64,000 nucleotides of DNA from Selaginella tamariscina (taxonomy: Eukaryota; Streptophyta; Lycopodiopsida; Selaginellales; Selaginellaceae), in assembly GCA_003024785.1 (NCBI GenBank), contig PUQB01000063.1, positions 650,641 through 714,640 of the forward strand, given 5' to 3'. The translations under genes and the position numbers were made by a program. The notes below the pieces were generated by a model. It saw only the letters and a program-made list of their open reading frames with translations. It made no database searches and was not told the DNA's origin. Position 1 is the stretch's first letter. Every line of letters begins with the position of its first letter. This document shows positions 34,771 through 47,745 of this stretch, piece after piece.

Positions 34771-37700
34771 TCAGATAAACTGGATTATTATATTAAATGT
34801 GTGTGTGTGTGTGTGAAGAGATGCCATATACATATCTCTCAAATATGAAAAGAAGATTGGCTATATCTTACAATTTTGAATTTCAACAATATCATATTTT
34901 TTCTTGTACTAACATTATATATACATATAAAATACACATATACAACGCATGTATATAATAAAATATATTTCATACGCCTTAAATGTAGATGCATGTGAGT
35001 AGATACATAAATACTAAAGCAGAGTCGTGATGTATATACATACGCATTAAAATTTGTATGCATACAGAGAAAGATGCACATCAATATACACACATGTAAA
35101 ATGTGAAGCAGAGAAACATACAAGTTCAATATGGTCAGTGTATATATTCATATGTAGATATTGTATGATATAAACATATACACACTTATTATGCATTCAC
35201 ATGTAAGAACATATGATACTTCCCGTGCAACCACAGCCATCTTTTCACTTCCATCTACAGCAATAACCTTCGGTGAACCAGCCTTTGCCACAAACAAGCT
35301 GCAAACACATACATAAATACACACCCACACACACATATATATGTACATATGTATATATATACACAAACACGTTTATATACAATTAATAGATAAGACTACA
35401 TGAATTCTACCTAAGAATTCCTGTTCCACAGCCGATATCCATAACAATGGCATTCTTCAAAAGAGTCGGATTATTCATAATAGCCCTCTGATATGCCTCT
35501 GTCCTTACCTGAAAACTACAAAATGCACGTAATATCATCAATAGATGTCGGTACACATATATACATAGTACATAGCAAGCAAAACAGAATAACAGTCTGA
35601 ATCGTACTGTATAAACATAATAACCATGTATTGATTAGGTATATATTGGTGCAAAGTGTAGTGTGTGTGTGTGTCTATATATATATATATGAACATAGCA
35701 TAAATATGATGTATGATATGCCACTTACTTTATCGCCAAGCATTTCTCTGTGATGCCATACTCGCCATAAGAGCTAAAATACTTACTGTTCACACTGCGT
35801 ATTTCTTCCTTTACCACGCTCCCAAAGGTGACTTTTCCCTTCTTCTCATTGGGTAAATTATTTACCACTTCACTTGAAGATTCCATCGGTGTATTTGAAG
35901 ATTTGAGACTCCTCTATGTTCAAATCCGCTATCTCATTCATGAGTTCTTCTCTGTCATAATCGTAGAACAAAAACTTCAGAATATGGACATAATAATATA
36001 TATATATCTCACACACACATACATAAAATGAAAATATGCACCTATTGATAACGTGAACCTCCTGATTATTACCTCCAGCATCGGTATCCATGTCTCTGTA
36101 GAATCACTTGCCCGTAAGTATTTACACACACGCACACACACACAACGGTATATTAATAATTTGTAACGCTAGTGCAAAATCTTATGTGCATTAAGTCCAT
36201 GCCTGGTGTTTTATTATGTCCTGTAAGCTTACATACAGACTCAAAGCAAATGTATTACGTAGGTATGTATACATGCATTTGAATACATATAATGTATAAT
36301 ATGCTGCACAGAAGCACAATACACGCACACACAAAATGGGATTGTTCTATATCATACGTGTATCTCTGTGTGCAATACGTATACATACACACACACACAC
36401 CTTCAATGTCTTCATCGAAGCTGTATAATAATGGATCATTCTCCAGAAAAGGAGTTAAATACTTATCATCCTTCCAATGCTCCGAAACAACAGGCAGAGA
36501 AGAATGTCTCGCTGAAGTTGTATGATCCATCAATTCTTTGTCGCTGTTAAATGCACGCCCACAGTTCCAACACCTTTTGCTTGCCACCTAAACAAACAGT
36601 TAAAGCATTACAAATAATACAAAATGCAGTACAAACCATATCACATACCATTCGTTACTAGAAAAGATTCTATAAGGAACAAACGCATGGCTTTAGTATG
36701 AACGACAGAATACATAGGAGTAGTTTTTTTTATGTAAATTATGTCTGTATAACAGTCTGTATCACATGTTTACACATTCTGTGCGCATCATACACTTAAC
36801 ATAAGCGTTTGTGTATGTAGATGAACAAATGGAACATACAGATGCATAAATAAAAGAATGCATAACAATTTTCCCGATCCTAGCGGCAATAGTTTTGGTG
36901 CGTGGCTGGGCCAGCTCGGGGCTAGTTTCAGTGCGTGTCATACTTAATGAGCGTGTACAACTTGACAGCTTAGATATACACTGATGTAGGTAAGTTTATA
37001 TATAGAATACACATAACAAAAAGACAATAGGCCCATCATGCTACATAAATAAGTACACGCACTCACACACATACACATATCACTTGTAAGAAAGTATGAA
37101 ACAGTGTATTATTATCTTAAATATAGTGATTTCTGCATATAGGTGAACAAATACAGCACAAAGCACACAGGAGTAGACATAGACACACATAACAGAAAAA
37201 ACGCATAAAAAATTCCCTATCATAGTAGCATTTCACATGCTTCAAAATAATTGACATATACAAATAAATCTATATGTTTATATATCATATATGTATAACT
37301 GTACATGCATACATATGTAAACATATAAATTTGTGCAGTCTTATCTAACATTACACAATTTCGTATCACACACACACACGACACCACACACACAATTCCC
37401 TATCATAGAAGCAACGCATGCAGTTTCAGGGCGTACAGCTTAGATACAAATGAATGTATTTACGTACGTTTTGATGTTTATAAGCCAATATACATATATG
37501 TAACGGAATAACAATACATTCAGCATATATTTTCAACTTCTATTTGAATAACAAGTCAAAACACACACACAGATATCATACCAGTACACAATCTTAAACA
37601 CACCCATTACACAATCGTGTACCTCAGAGCGTATATAATTCAGGAGACGAAAGCGTAGGAATCCAACACAAAGGAATTGAAATCGAATCCATGCTCCTGC

Positions 37701-37862
37701 GAGCAATGCACAAATGCTTCCTCCGCAGAATCACCACAAAGCAAGCATTTTGCCGCGCTCGATCCATCACCATCGCCGCGAGCATCATCCGTCCAATCCT
37801 CCCAGCCACCGCCTTCTTCCCCCTCGTCCTCGCTTGAGCTCATTCTCTCCTCTAGCCCCAAG

Positions 37863-37876
37863 AACCCTAGGGTTTT
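37863..37876. promoter_or_regulatory. palindromic telo-box at the PRMT3 start
   Basis: AACCCTAGGGTTTT lies about 20 bp upstream of the inner start codon (37843) of PRMT3 copy 1. It contains the plant telo-box AAACCCTA on the minus strand. Telo-boxes are known in plant promoters of translation-related genes. A role here is inferred. Confidence 0.4.
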
Positions 37877-37879
37877 CAA

Positions 37880-38682
37880 TATTCCCTGTTTCTAGATGCT
37901 CTGTTTTTAGTGTTCTTCCGGAGGGAAGGAGGGTGAGCTCTATCCATTGTTTTAGATGCGTGGGAATAACAAGGATTTACAGGAAGAAGCTATTGATTTG
38001 TGGTGCCGTGAATAATGAGAATAGCGCAACGCGCAGGAAGAACCATTATCAAATACGGTCTCAAATACACTGCATCCCCGCAAGAAATTAAAACTGCATT
38101 TCGGCGGTAGCATTTATATATGTATGTGTATCGATATTTATTTCTACTGGAGTGGCGGGAATTAGATGTTGCATATATAAATCTATTATTTGGCACCGAC
38201 TGAGTCAGTATTATACACACTCTATACTTACAGTTATTTTTTCTTATGCAGCCTCTTGTTCACCCCTATTCGATATCTTTTTTGTTTGGTGCTGACTTGG
38301 AGGTTCGGCAATAACCTATATCCACCAACTGGGGTGTTCGGCAATGACAACCCTAGTCACCAAAATCCCTTTCTTGGGTACGACTAAGTGTTCGACGTTG
38401 TCTTCCCATGCATATATTATAACTTTGTTTATTCTTTTTATATTTTGTGGGAGATGTATACGAGAGCTTCTCGACAGCTACTAGAGAAGATCCTGAATTG
38501 TCCAAGCGTGAAGCACAGGCAAGAGGGGCTTTGATAAGTATAATGTCAAGAAGACGAGGGGGCAAGGCTAGTCTAGCCACAACACAGTGTCAAAAAATTA
38601 ATCTTCCATTTCCGTTGTGGACACAGCCTTGGAGCGCCTAGCCTTATTCGTAGTGCCATAATTAACTAAGGTACCTATTTCA
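37880..38682. other. PRMT3 upstream region and unassigned sequence
   Basis: The first part would be the PRMT3 promoter and 5' UTR (minus strand). From about 38440 a short open stretch on the plus strand reads MGDVYESFSTATREDPELSKREAQARGALISIMSRR, which is not recognised. No other feature. Confidence 0.4.
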
Positions 38683-39105
38683 TTGATAGTAGCAAATGAT
38701 CAACAACACCTTGCTAACATGTGTGATGGTATCTTCGTACCTGCTATATTTCTAGAGTACGGAGTGGTAGTAGTTGATGTAGATGTAGAAGAGAGCAATG
38801 CTAAAGCAAGAGCTATCATGGCATCACTGGTCACTAGGTCGATTGGTAAAAAGAGGGCCCATGGTAGGACACACGACGGCAAGTCTTTAAAAAAGAAGGT
38901 GAAGGAAGTACCAAAGGAGGAAAAAGAGTTGTATAGCATTTCAGTTAGTTTACAGGTAAAGAGTTCAGCTAGCCAACTTCAACGCATTTGTATCAATGAC
39001 TTGGGAGATCTTCAAGATGTGCTAGTGTGTCGGCTCCATTTTAACGAAGTGGTATGTTGCATAAACCTAGAGGACTTAGACCAACTCATGGCCAGTTTTA
39101 AGTAG
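38683..39105 (+). CDS. hypothetical protein, unrecognised, probably a relic
   Basis: A 140-codon open frame in ordinary-composition DNA. It has an acidic/valine-rich stretch (VVVVDVDVEESNAKARAIMASL) and a basic stretch (GKKRAHGRTHDGKSLKKKVKEV). Nothing matches a family I recognise. It may be part of a larger decayed gene that continues in fragments to about 40240 (for example WLKWFIIDLYERVVRDEAMDIVENLL at 40075-40150). Confidence 0.3.
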   Translation: MIVANDQQHLANMCDGIFVPAIFLEYGVVVVDVDVEESNAKARAIMASLVTRSIGKKRAHGRTHDGKSLKKKVKEVPKEEKELYSISVSLQVKSSASQLQRICINDLGDLQDVLVCRLHFNEVVCCINLEDLDQLMASFK

Positions 39106-40559
39106 GCAAGCGGATACCTTTGCAATACTACTCAATTTATCTTTTTAGTTGGTAAACCAATCTCTGAGGAAGATTTGCTTAATTTGGATTTGGACATCTC
39201 GCTTTACATGAGTTTTTTGAAAGCAACCTAGCAGATCCCAAGTTCCATTCATGGTGTCCTTTCCTCTTTATGAAGTTCTTTACATCATGGGATGGCAACC
39301 ACAGGCTGTAGGCTTTGTAGAGGCTGTACATGGAGGTAACATAGGAGGAGGAGAGAAAACAGAGAAAACAATGGGTTGTTCAGGTCTGACCTAGTTTTAT
39401 TTAAAAATCTGATGCGGATGATCTCCAGCTTGTCACTATGTTCAAGCAAATCAATAGATAATTAATTAAGCTTGTGTTGTGTATTAATTTACTTATTGCA
39501 ATTCTTTTGCCACTTCCATTGAGACCACACTGTCACATCTCTTATTGTTGTGCTAGTGTGGAGGGTGCCTCTAAGATCCTAGCTTCATTGAGCAAGACAA
39601 ACTGCAAAAAACATTTGATAGTGGAGAGAAAGTGCAACAAGCAAGTCAACATGGCATCCTTTGTCGAATCTGATTTGTGCAAAAATCATGTTCAAGGTAA
39701 TTAGATTTATTTTCTTTATTGGGCTTATAGTGCGTATCCATTTACAGAATGAGATTGAGGAGGACCTTGACAAAGATGTGAAGCACTCCAAAACCAAAGG
39801 CCAAAGCTAAACAATAAGTTTATAAGAAGCACAACAAGCGAATAATGAAGTTATTTGCTATCATATATTCAACATTGGGTGATAATTGGTTCCAAAGGGT
39901 CACTAACATCCCTCATAGCCAATGTCGATGGATAGGGCTTGAGAAGATATACGCACTATCTAGAGTCCATATCATAAACGAGTTGTGGACATGGTACCTA
40001 AACAAATTTGACTGATTAGATTGGAAGGATGAGCAACAAACACTAGACTTGCTTGGAGTACAATATAAGGAGTGGTTGAAATGGTTCATAATAGATCTAT
40101 ACGAGAGAGTAGTTCGAGATGAGGCCATGGATATCGTAGAGAACTTACTCCAAGACAATGACAACCTTAGTAGTAAAGAGGAATTTTGCACCTGGTTCAA
40201 TGAAATGTGTACTAAATGCAAGATGTCAATGTTCTAGTCCATGCTAGAGTGTATTCACTTCACTTTTTCCATAAAGCCAAGGGAATTCTTTAAATGAGAA
40301 GAGTCGGCTAGAAGGATGATTTGAAAGTATGCTGGTTTTATTTAATTAGGCAACTCTAAGTTTTATTGTGGGTTTATGAAATCATAACAGTTTGCACTAA
40401 ACACCACCATGAAGCTCTTTTAGGACCATACTAGTTCTCCTCACATGTGAAGCAAGAAGACTTCTTACCCCATTCAAGCAATAGTACGTCCCATTATGAT
40501 TGGACTTTCCAGAGGGAGAAGTCTCAACTTGGAAGGCAACCATACACATGCAACATGTC
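39106..40559. other. decayed coding-like sequence of unknown origin
   Basis: Less AT-rich than the flanking spacers, with coding-like fragments in several frames: EKIYALSRVHIINELWTWYLNKF near 39940-40010 and GVQYKEWLKWFIIDLYERVV at 40055-40110. Stops are frequent. It may be an old transposon or gene relic. No domain is recognised. Confidence 0.35.
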
Positions 40560-41949
40560 GGTGACTTACCATCATTGTTGTGTCAACTAGAGGAGGTGGA
40601 GGGTGTACTAAAAATGAAGGCGAAGAAGTAGATTTCCACTCAGGCAAAGGGGGTTGGTATATCTATAGCAACTAGTAGCTCTTTAGGATTGACACCTTTG
40701 CTATCGTTGCCATTGCTCCAAGAGGCAATGCCAACTATTGAGACCATTGACATCAAGGATGATCCGGTATTGACATCGAGTTGTGGTACATATGATGACT
40801 TGACCATCTGCAACATTAAGGAGATGTGTAGGTCATTCTTTAACAAGGAAGTGAAGCAATAAGAGGCATATAAAAGGTTGAGGGTTCTTATCGATGAGCG
40901 CTACACCCTAGATTCATAGACACGATTTTGAGAGGAGGTAAGTGAGTTCGACTTTAATTTAGTCATCTTGGACCTTCTTACCAACTTGGACCCTATGGCA
41001 TCTACTTTGGACAACAACATGTTGCACCTCAATTCAGTAAGGCTCATAAGCATTCACTTGGTAGCACAAGGTTTCATGATGGTGTTTGCTACAGTTGCTA
41101 TTATTTCCAAAGTTGCATAAGTAGTTGAAGTTATTGGCTTGGAACTTGCTACAACATATCATGTTTATCGTGGACGAGATTGGGATATTGACAAAAGATA
41201 AGGTACTACTTAGTTCTCTTTTTTCATTCCTGTTTACTTGTTACCTTTTCTATGAATCTTTATTGGTGATGCTCTTGTTTTAAGCCTTTGAAAATCCATC
41301 AGTAATAAATCCACTTTAATTAGGTAGCACCATCCTCATGGATAATCATGATTATTATCAAGAATCATGGTAAAATAACATGCTATAATGTTCCATGGTA
41401 ACTTAAACTTGAACACTACAAGCTTTTGTTGTATTCAACTTATGCAACTTGTAATTCAGCGGCTAACAAGATAGGGTGACCTCATTTGGGATACTGGATT
41501 GGGGACATGATCATCACTTATTGCATCTATAGACCTTGGCATGAATGTTTTAAGTACAAAGAAATCTTTTGAGCTAGCAAGGTTAGCCAAAGTTAGAATA
41601 GTAAATAGCTTAAAGCCAGAGGAGATATGAACTTAACATCCATTGCATAAACAGCATAGCAGGGGATAAGGATTATTGCAATGCTGAGGAAGAAGAGGAA
41701 CTTGATGAATATGTACATATTTCTTGTGTAATCTATATAATAGCTTAATTTCCAGCAATAGTGCAAGATTTCTGAAATAATCAAAAAACACTTCTTTGAG
41801 TAATATAGTGCCGACCCAAGAATATTCTTTTCCTCAACAAAAATATTCACTGCATCACTAGTGAAATTTTGTTGATTAAGAAATATTGAATGACGAATCT
41901 AATATATTCTAAACCCATGGGCCAAGCCTTTTTTTTGTGGGGACTCAAG
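40560..41949. repeat. unknown duplicated block, copy 1
   Basis: Matches 46194-47745 over its whole length with many small changes (for example GTGGAGGGTG, ATGAAGCTCTT-like and TGATGGTGTTTGCTACAGT words in both). Copy 2 carries an extra stretch near 46610-46760. Each copy leads into a minus-strand 5PTase pseudogene (D and E). Frames are broken and no family is recognised. Confidence 0.65.
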
Positions 41950-43359
41950 ATGGGATTCTCCTGTTTAATTTAAAAAATTAAGTTAATTAAAAAATTATGT
42001 TAATTAAAATAATAATCAATAAAAATTATTTTATATTACCTTATCACTAGTCTCATACTTATCTATCCCTAAGTCCTATTTATAGGTTGGTTTAAAAGTC
42101 AGACGAATATTTGTCCCTTCTGAACCACATGAAATAGTTATCTCTTCTCCACAGGAGCTACAGGCAGCAGAGGACTTGTTAAGTCGTTAACTTAAGCTAA
42201 ATTTTCAGAAGGTAACCAATTGATACCAAAGAAAATTTATTTAGAATTGCCAACCACATCCGATTCATCTACTGAGTTTCCATTTGTATTGTTTTGTTAA
42301 ATGTCCATCGAACCGGTGCATTTCCAATACAGGAGTTTATGGGTCTGGTGGATATCTTTTCTCAAGCTTGCAATACTGCAGATTTCTTTCCTTGAGCTTC
42401 TTCTCATGAGCTGCAAGAAAGCACACATTGTTAGCTTTTCTTTGAGAGAGAGAGAGAGCTTCTCATCTGCGACATGTGAAGAGATAAAAAGAAAGAATGT
42501 TTCGCAAACACTGAATGACAATGTAACGCCGCGCCCTTTTGCCTGCCTATGACGTCTCTCAAACCGGGAAATTTCAGTTTGTCAACTCTCTTGCCTAAGA
42601 GAGTTTATAAACAATTATAAAAAATCATAGAGTCTACCTGAAATGTAGGGCTGCAGCGAAGATTTCCCAAAGACGTATAGTTGCAAGGATCCGATAGCCG
42701 ACTTTGCCACTAGGCTGCAGAGAAAAAAAGATAAGTAGACTGCAATAAGTCAGAAGATGATCGATAAAGAATTGACTTATGGAGAGAAACATACTCACGC
42801 CATCTATAGAGACTTTACCTATACTGCCTACCAAGAATGGGGGTGATTCTTGTAAGCCAATCACATAAAAATCATATTTTCCTCGTCCATTATCAAGAAG
42901 CTTCGGAAGTGATTTCTGTGCAAGCTTCGGAAGTGATTTCTGTGCAATCTGCGAAAGGAGAAATGTGTGTGTGTTTGAACAAGAGAAACCGGTTAAAATT
43001 ACCTTCCCATTCATGTTCCAGGTGACTGCGTAAATTCTGAGACTCGTAGGTGGTTTTTGTAATCTCTTGGTGGTGCTTGGCTCATTGATCCCTTTACCTT
43101 GTTGTGCAATTGTCTGGGAGCAACCATCGCTTTTTATATCCTGATGTATGTCATTGGGATTTTCATAACGAGTTCCTTGCCATCCTCATGTATGTCATTG
43201 GGAAGTTCAGATGCTGTCTCTTGCTTTATGCGATTAAGAGCTTCTAGCGTGGACGGCGTATTCTTTCTATGCTTCTTGGCCGAATCAATCCTCCTTTACC
43301 TTTCCTCTGTGCAGAAACCCACCTAGAAACCTTCCAATTCTCGTGGAACAAATGCGCAT
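41950..43359 (-). pseudogene. inositol polyphosphate 5-phosphatase, copy D
   Basis: On the minus strand the ATG at 43359 opens a shortened exon 1 (part of the RRQRW stretch is lost). Then come LLIRPRSIERI-like text, TWNMNGKV at about 43010, QKSLPKL duplicated as AQKSLPKLAQKSLPKLLDNGRG (42890-42950), YDFYVIGLQESP, the GSLQ exon (about 42650-42710), LGGV and SFSVCETFFLFISSH (about 42460-42590), and SLRKDIHQTHKLLYWKC (42340-42390). The WLGD exon is reduced to a trace near 42245-42300. The exon after it lies inverted at 42163-42244. A SWTDRI remnant is near 41960-41990. The 24-bp in-frame duplication at 42905-42940 is specific to this copy. Confidence 0.8.
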
Positions 43360-43395
43360 GTTTTGCATATGGGGAAGTATAAAGAAAAAAGCCCA

Positions 43396-43402
43396 ATTTA
43401 TA
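43396..43402 (-). promoter_or_regulatory. TATA box of 5PTase copy D
   Basis: ATTTATA on the plus strand (TATAAAT on the minus) about 37 bp before the ATG, in the conserved promoter block. The palindrome GGCGTATACGCC lies at 43512-43523. Confidence 0.5.
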
Positions 43403-43734
43403 TTACCAGTTTAAGTTCTGTGACAACTGCGTGAAATACGGGAACACTTTGTATTTTATTATCACCTAAGGTCTGAGAAGATGCCACATATATGCCACAC
43501 ATACATGTACAGGCGTATACGCCCCTGTTTGTCTTTGTCGTCACCGGCCATTGAAAAACCCAAACTCAAATTTTATGTAAATAGGATATTGTGTGTCAAA
43601 AGCTAAAAATCTACAAATGCAACATTACGTGTAGATATGCATATACATATATATAGCTTTATCTTCAGCGCTAGCCTATGTCGTGATTTATTATGCATGT
43701 ATAAGTGAATAACATGAGTGTTCTCTCACACACA

Positions 43735-43855
43735 CGCACGCGCGGGCGCATGATATTCACATACGAGCGTGCAGATACACACATCTTGATTGTAAATTTT
43801 ATGTATTGTGCAGCATGTAGCTGGGTTTGGCAAAGGTGGTACAAGCCTTGGGTTC
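43735..43855 (+). other. PRMT3: inverted PRMT3 intron-exon fragment
   Basis: About 120 bp on the plus strand match the reverse complement of about 63885-63999 in PRMT3 copy 3. They include an intron end ATTGTGCAG and exon text HVAGFGKGGTSLGFW. The fragment joins directly at 43855/43856 to the minus-strand double-E exon of copy 2, so it marks an inversion breakpoint within the gene. Confidence 0.8.
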
Positions 43856-44820
43856 TGGACTCGTACAGTAGACAGTAACCCATCCATTCGCTGATTATCA
43901 CATCAACGCTGTGTGAATCGAACGGCAGAGATTTATCTAATTCCTCAATCATCCCTCTCACGACCTATCATATATACCCGTTCTCTTTAGCGACCTGTGA
44001 AATAAACTGGATCAATATATAAATGTGTGCGTGTGTGTGAAGAGACGCCATATACATATCTCTCAAATATGAAAAGAAGATTGGTTATATCTTACAAGTT
44101 TGAATTTCAACAATATCATTTTTTTTTGTACTAACATTATATATACATATAAAATACACATATACAACGCATGTATATGATAAAATGTATGCATATAGAG
44201 AAAGATGTCACACGCACGCGCACACACACACACATCAATATACACAACATGTAAAATGTGAAGCAGAGAAACATATAAGTTCAATATGGTCAGTGTATAT
44301 ATTCATATGTAGATATTGTATGATATAAACATATACACACTTATTATGCATTCACATGTAAGAATATATGATACTTGCCGTGCAACCACAGCCATCTTTT
44401 CACTTCCATCTACAGCAATAACCTTCGGTGAACCATCCTTTGCCGCAAACAAGCTGCAAACACATACATAAATACACACCCACACACACACACATATGTA
44501 CATATGTATATATATACACAAACACATTTATATACAATTAATAGGATAAGACTACATGAATTCTACCTAAGAATTCCTGTTCCACAGCCGATATCCATAA
44601 CAATGGCATTCTTCAAAAGAGTCGGATTATTCATAATAGCCCTCTGATATGCTTCTGTCCTTACCTGAAAACTATGACATTAAACAACATGCACGTAATA
44701 TCATCAATAGATGTACATAGTACATAGCAGCAAACAGAATAAACAGTCTGAATCGTACTGTATAAACATAATAACCATGTAATGATTAGGTATATATTGG
44801 TGCAAAGTGTAGTGTGTGTG

Positions 44821-44853
<33 letters not shown>

Positions 44854-46193
44854 GAACATAGCATAAATATGATGTATGATATGCCACTTTATCGCCAAGC
44901 ATTTCTCTGTGGATGCCATACTCGCCATAAGAGCTAAAATACTTACTGTTCACACTGCGTATTTCTTCCTTTACCACACTCCCAAAGGTGACATTTCCCT
45001 TCTTCTCATTGGGTAAATTATTTACCACTTCACTTGAAGATTCCATCGGCGTATTTGAAGATTTGAGACTGGGATAGTCCTCTATGTTCAAATCCGCTAT
45101 CTCATTCATGAGTTCTTCTGTCGTAATCGTAGAACAAAAACTTCAGAATATGGACATAATAATATGTATATATATCTCACACACACATACATAAAATGAA
45201 AATATGCACCTGATTATTACCTCCAGCATCGGTATCCATGTCTGTGTAGAATCACTTGCCCGTAAGTATTTACACACACGCACACACACACAACGGACAC
45301 GTATATTAATAATTTGTAACGCTATGTGCAAAATCTTATGTGCATTAAGTCCATGCCTGGTGTTTTATTATGTCCTGTAAACTTACATACAGACTCAAAG
45401 CAAATGTATTACGTAGGTATGTATACATGCATTTTAATAAATATAATGTATAATATGCTGCACAGAAGCACAAATACACGCACACAAAATGGGATTGTTC
45501 TATATCATACGTGTATCTCTGTGTGCAATACGTATACACACACACACACACCTTCAACCTCTTCATCGAAGCTGTATAATAACGGATCATTCTCCAGAAA
45601 AGGAGTTAAATACTTATCATTCTTCCAATGCTCCGAAACAACAGGAAGAGAAGAATGTCTCGCTGAATTTGTATGATTCATCAATTCTTTGTCGCTGTTA
45701 AATGCACGCCCACAGTTCCAACACCTTTTGCTTGCCACCTAAACAAACAATTAAAGCATTACAAATAATACAAAATGCAGTACAAACCATATCACATACC
45801 ATTCGTTACTAGAAAAGATTCTATAAGGAACAAACGCAAACGACAGAATACATAGGAGTAGTTTTTTTTTTATGTAAATTATGGTCTGTATAACAGTCTG
45901 TATCACATGTTTACACATATTCTGTGCGCATCATACACTTAACATAAGCGTTTGTGTATGTAGATGAACAAATGGAACATACAGATGCATAAATAAAAGA
46001 ATGCATAACAATTTTTCCTATCCTAGAGGCAATAGTTTCGGTGCGTGGCTGGGCCAGTTCGGGGCTAGTTTCAGTGCGTGTCATATTAATGAGCGTGTAC
46101 AACTTGACAGCTTAGATATACAACTGATGTAGGTAAGTTTATATATAGAATACACATAACAAAAAGACAATAGGCCCGTCATGCATACATAAA
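43856..46193 (-). pseudogene. PRMT3: PRMT3 copy 2, rearranged fragment
   Basis: Contains the second zinc-finger exon (CWNCGRAFNSDKELMNH, about 45552-45736), EELMNEIADLNIEDYPSLKSS to YFSSYGEYGIHREMLGDKV (44890-45110, intact frame), the SAM motif exon (about 44575-44670), the AAKDGSPKVIAVDGSEKMAVVA exon (about 44370-44460), and [25 protein letters not shown] (43860-43940). There the gene is cut by the inverted fragment. Exon 1 and everything after the double-E loop are missing. The splice donor after LGDKV lost its AAGT (GTAAGTGG in copy 1, GTGG here). Homology with copy 1 stops at about 46193, where the unknown duplicated block begins. Confidence 0.85.
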
Positions 46194-47745
46194 TAGGCAA
46201 AACCATCATTGTTGTGGCAACTAGAGGAGGTGGAGGGTGCACTTAAAACATGAAGAAGCAGATTTCCATTCAGGCAAAGGGGGCGGTACATCTACAGCAG
46301 ATGGTAAGTCTTTGGGATTAACACCTCTACTGCCGTTGCCGTTGCTCTAGTTGGGACCATTGACATCAAGGATGATCTTATGCTATACATATTAGTATTG
46401 GTATCGAGTTGTGGAACATATGATGACTTGACTGTTTGCAACATTGAGAAGATGTGCATGTTATTCTTTGATGAGGAAGTGGGGCAGCAAGAGGCATATA
46501 AAAGGTTGAGGGTTCTTATTAATCAGCACTACACCCCAGATTCATAAACGTGATTTTAAGAGGAGGTAGGTGAGGTCGATTTTAATTTAGTCATCTTTGT
46601 CACAATCTTTCCATTTCGCATTAATCCAACTAAGCAAAGGCCAATTGGTGTTAATAAAAGGGCCCTGGTCATGATGATTCAGGTCTATTTGGGTTTTTTC
46701 TCACATATTTCACATATCTTACAGTCTTTACTCAAGTAATCAACCCACCATATTAAAACTATAACAATCTTGGACCTTATGGCATTTATTTTGGATAACA
46801 ACAGCATATTGCACCTCAATTCAATAAGGCTCATAGGCATGCACTTGGCAGCATAAGGTTTCATGATGGTGTTTGCTACAGTCGTTATGATCCCTAAAGT
46901 TGCGTAAGCAATTATTAAAGTTAATGGTTTAGAACTTGTTACAACATATTATATTTATCGCAGACAAGGTTGGTGATATTGATATAGAATGAAAGTACTA
47001 CTTCATTCTCGTTTACTTGTTACCTTCCTAGAAATCTTTACTAGTGATGCTCTTCTCTGAAAATCCAATAGTAATGAATCCACTTCAATTAGGCAGCACC
47101 ATTCTCGTGGATATTTCCAACCATTATTAAAATCATGGTAAAAAACATGTTATAATGTTTCATGCTAAGTAACTAAGAGTGTTCGACTTATGCAACTTGT
47201 AATTGAGCAGCTAATAAGATAGGGTGACCTCATTTAGGATATTGGTTAGGAGCATGATCATTGCTTATTGCATTTATAGACCTTGGCAGAAATGTTTTAG
47301 GTACATAGAAATCTTTTGAACTAGTGAGGTTAGTCAAAGTTAGAATAGCAAATGACATTAACCTGAAGAAGATATGGACTCAACAGTTATTTCATGAACA
47401 ACATAACATGGGGTAAGGATTGTTGCACTGCTAAGGAAGAAGAGGAACTTATAGTTAGGTGTTTGTCTTAATGAATATATACATATTTCTTTTGTAATCC
47501 ATATAAAAACTTAATTTCCAGCAGTAGTGTAAGATGTTTTGATATATATCTGAATAATAAAAAATATTCATTTCAGTAATATAGTGCCGACTGAAGAATA
47601 TTCTTTTCCTTAGCTTAACCAAATGGTTAAACCACGTACGAGTGATGTTTTTATTCATTCTGCTTTGATTATCCAACAAGAATATTCATTCCATCATTTT
47701 GTTGACCAAGAAATATTCGATGAGGAATCTAATATATTCTAGGCC
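46194..47745. repeat. unknown duplicated block, copy 2
   Basis: Counterpart of 40560-41949. Coding-like words are broken by stops. An insert-like stretch at about 46610-46760 is absent from copy 1. No gene. Confidence 0.65.

Noticed and set aside
34839..36091. Open frames rich in Tyr, Ile, Val and Cys
   Set aside because: They come from AC/GT-rich introns of PRMT3, not genes.
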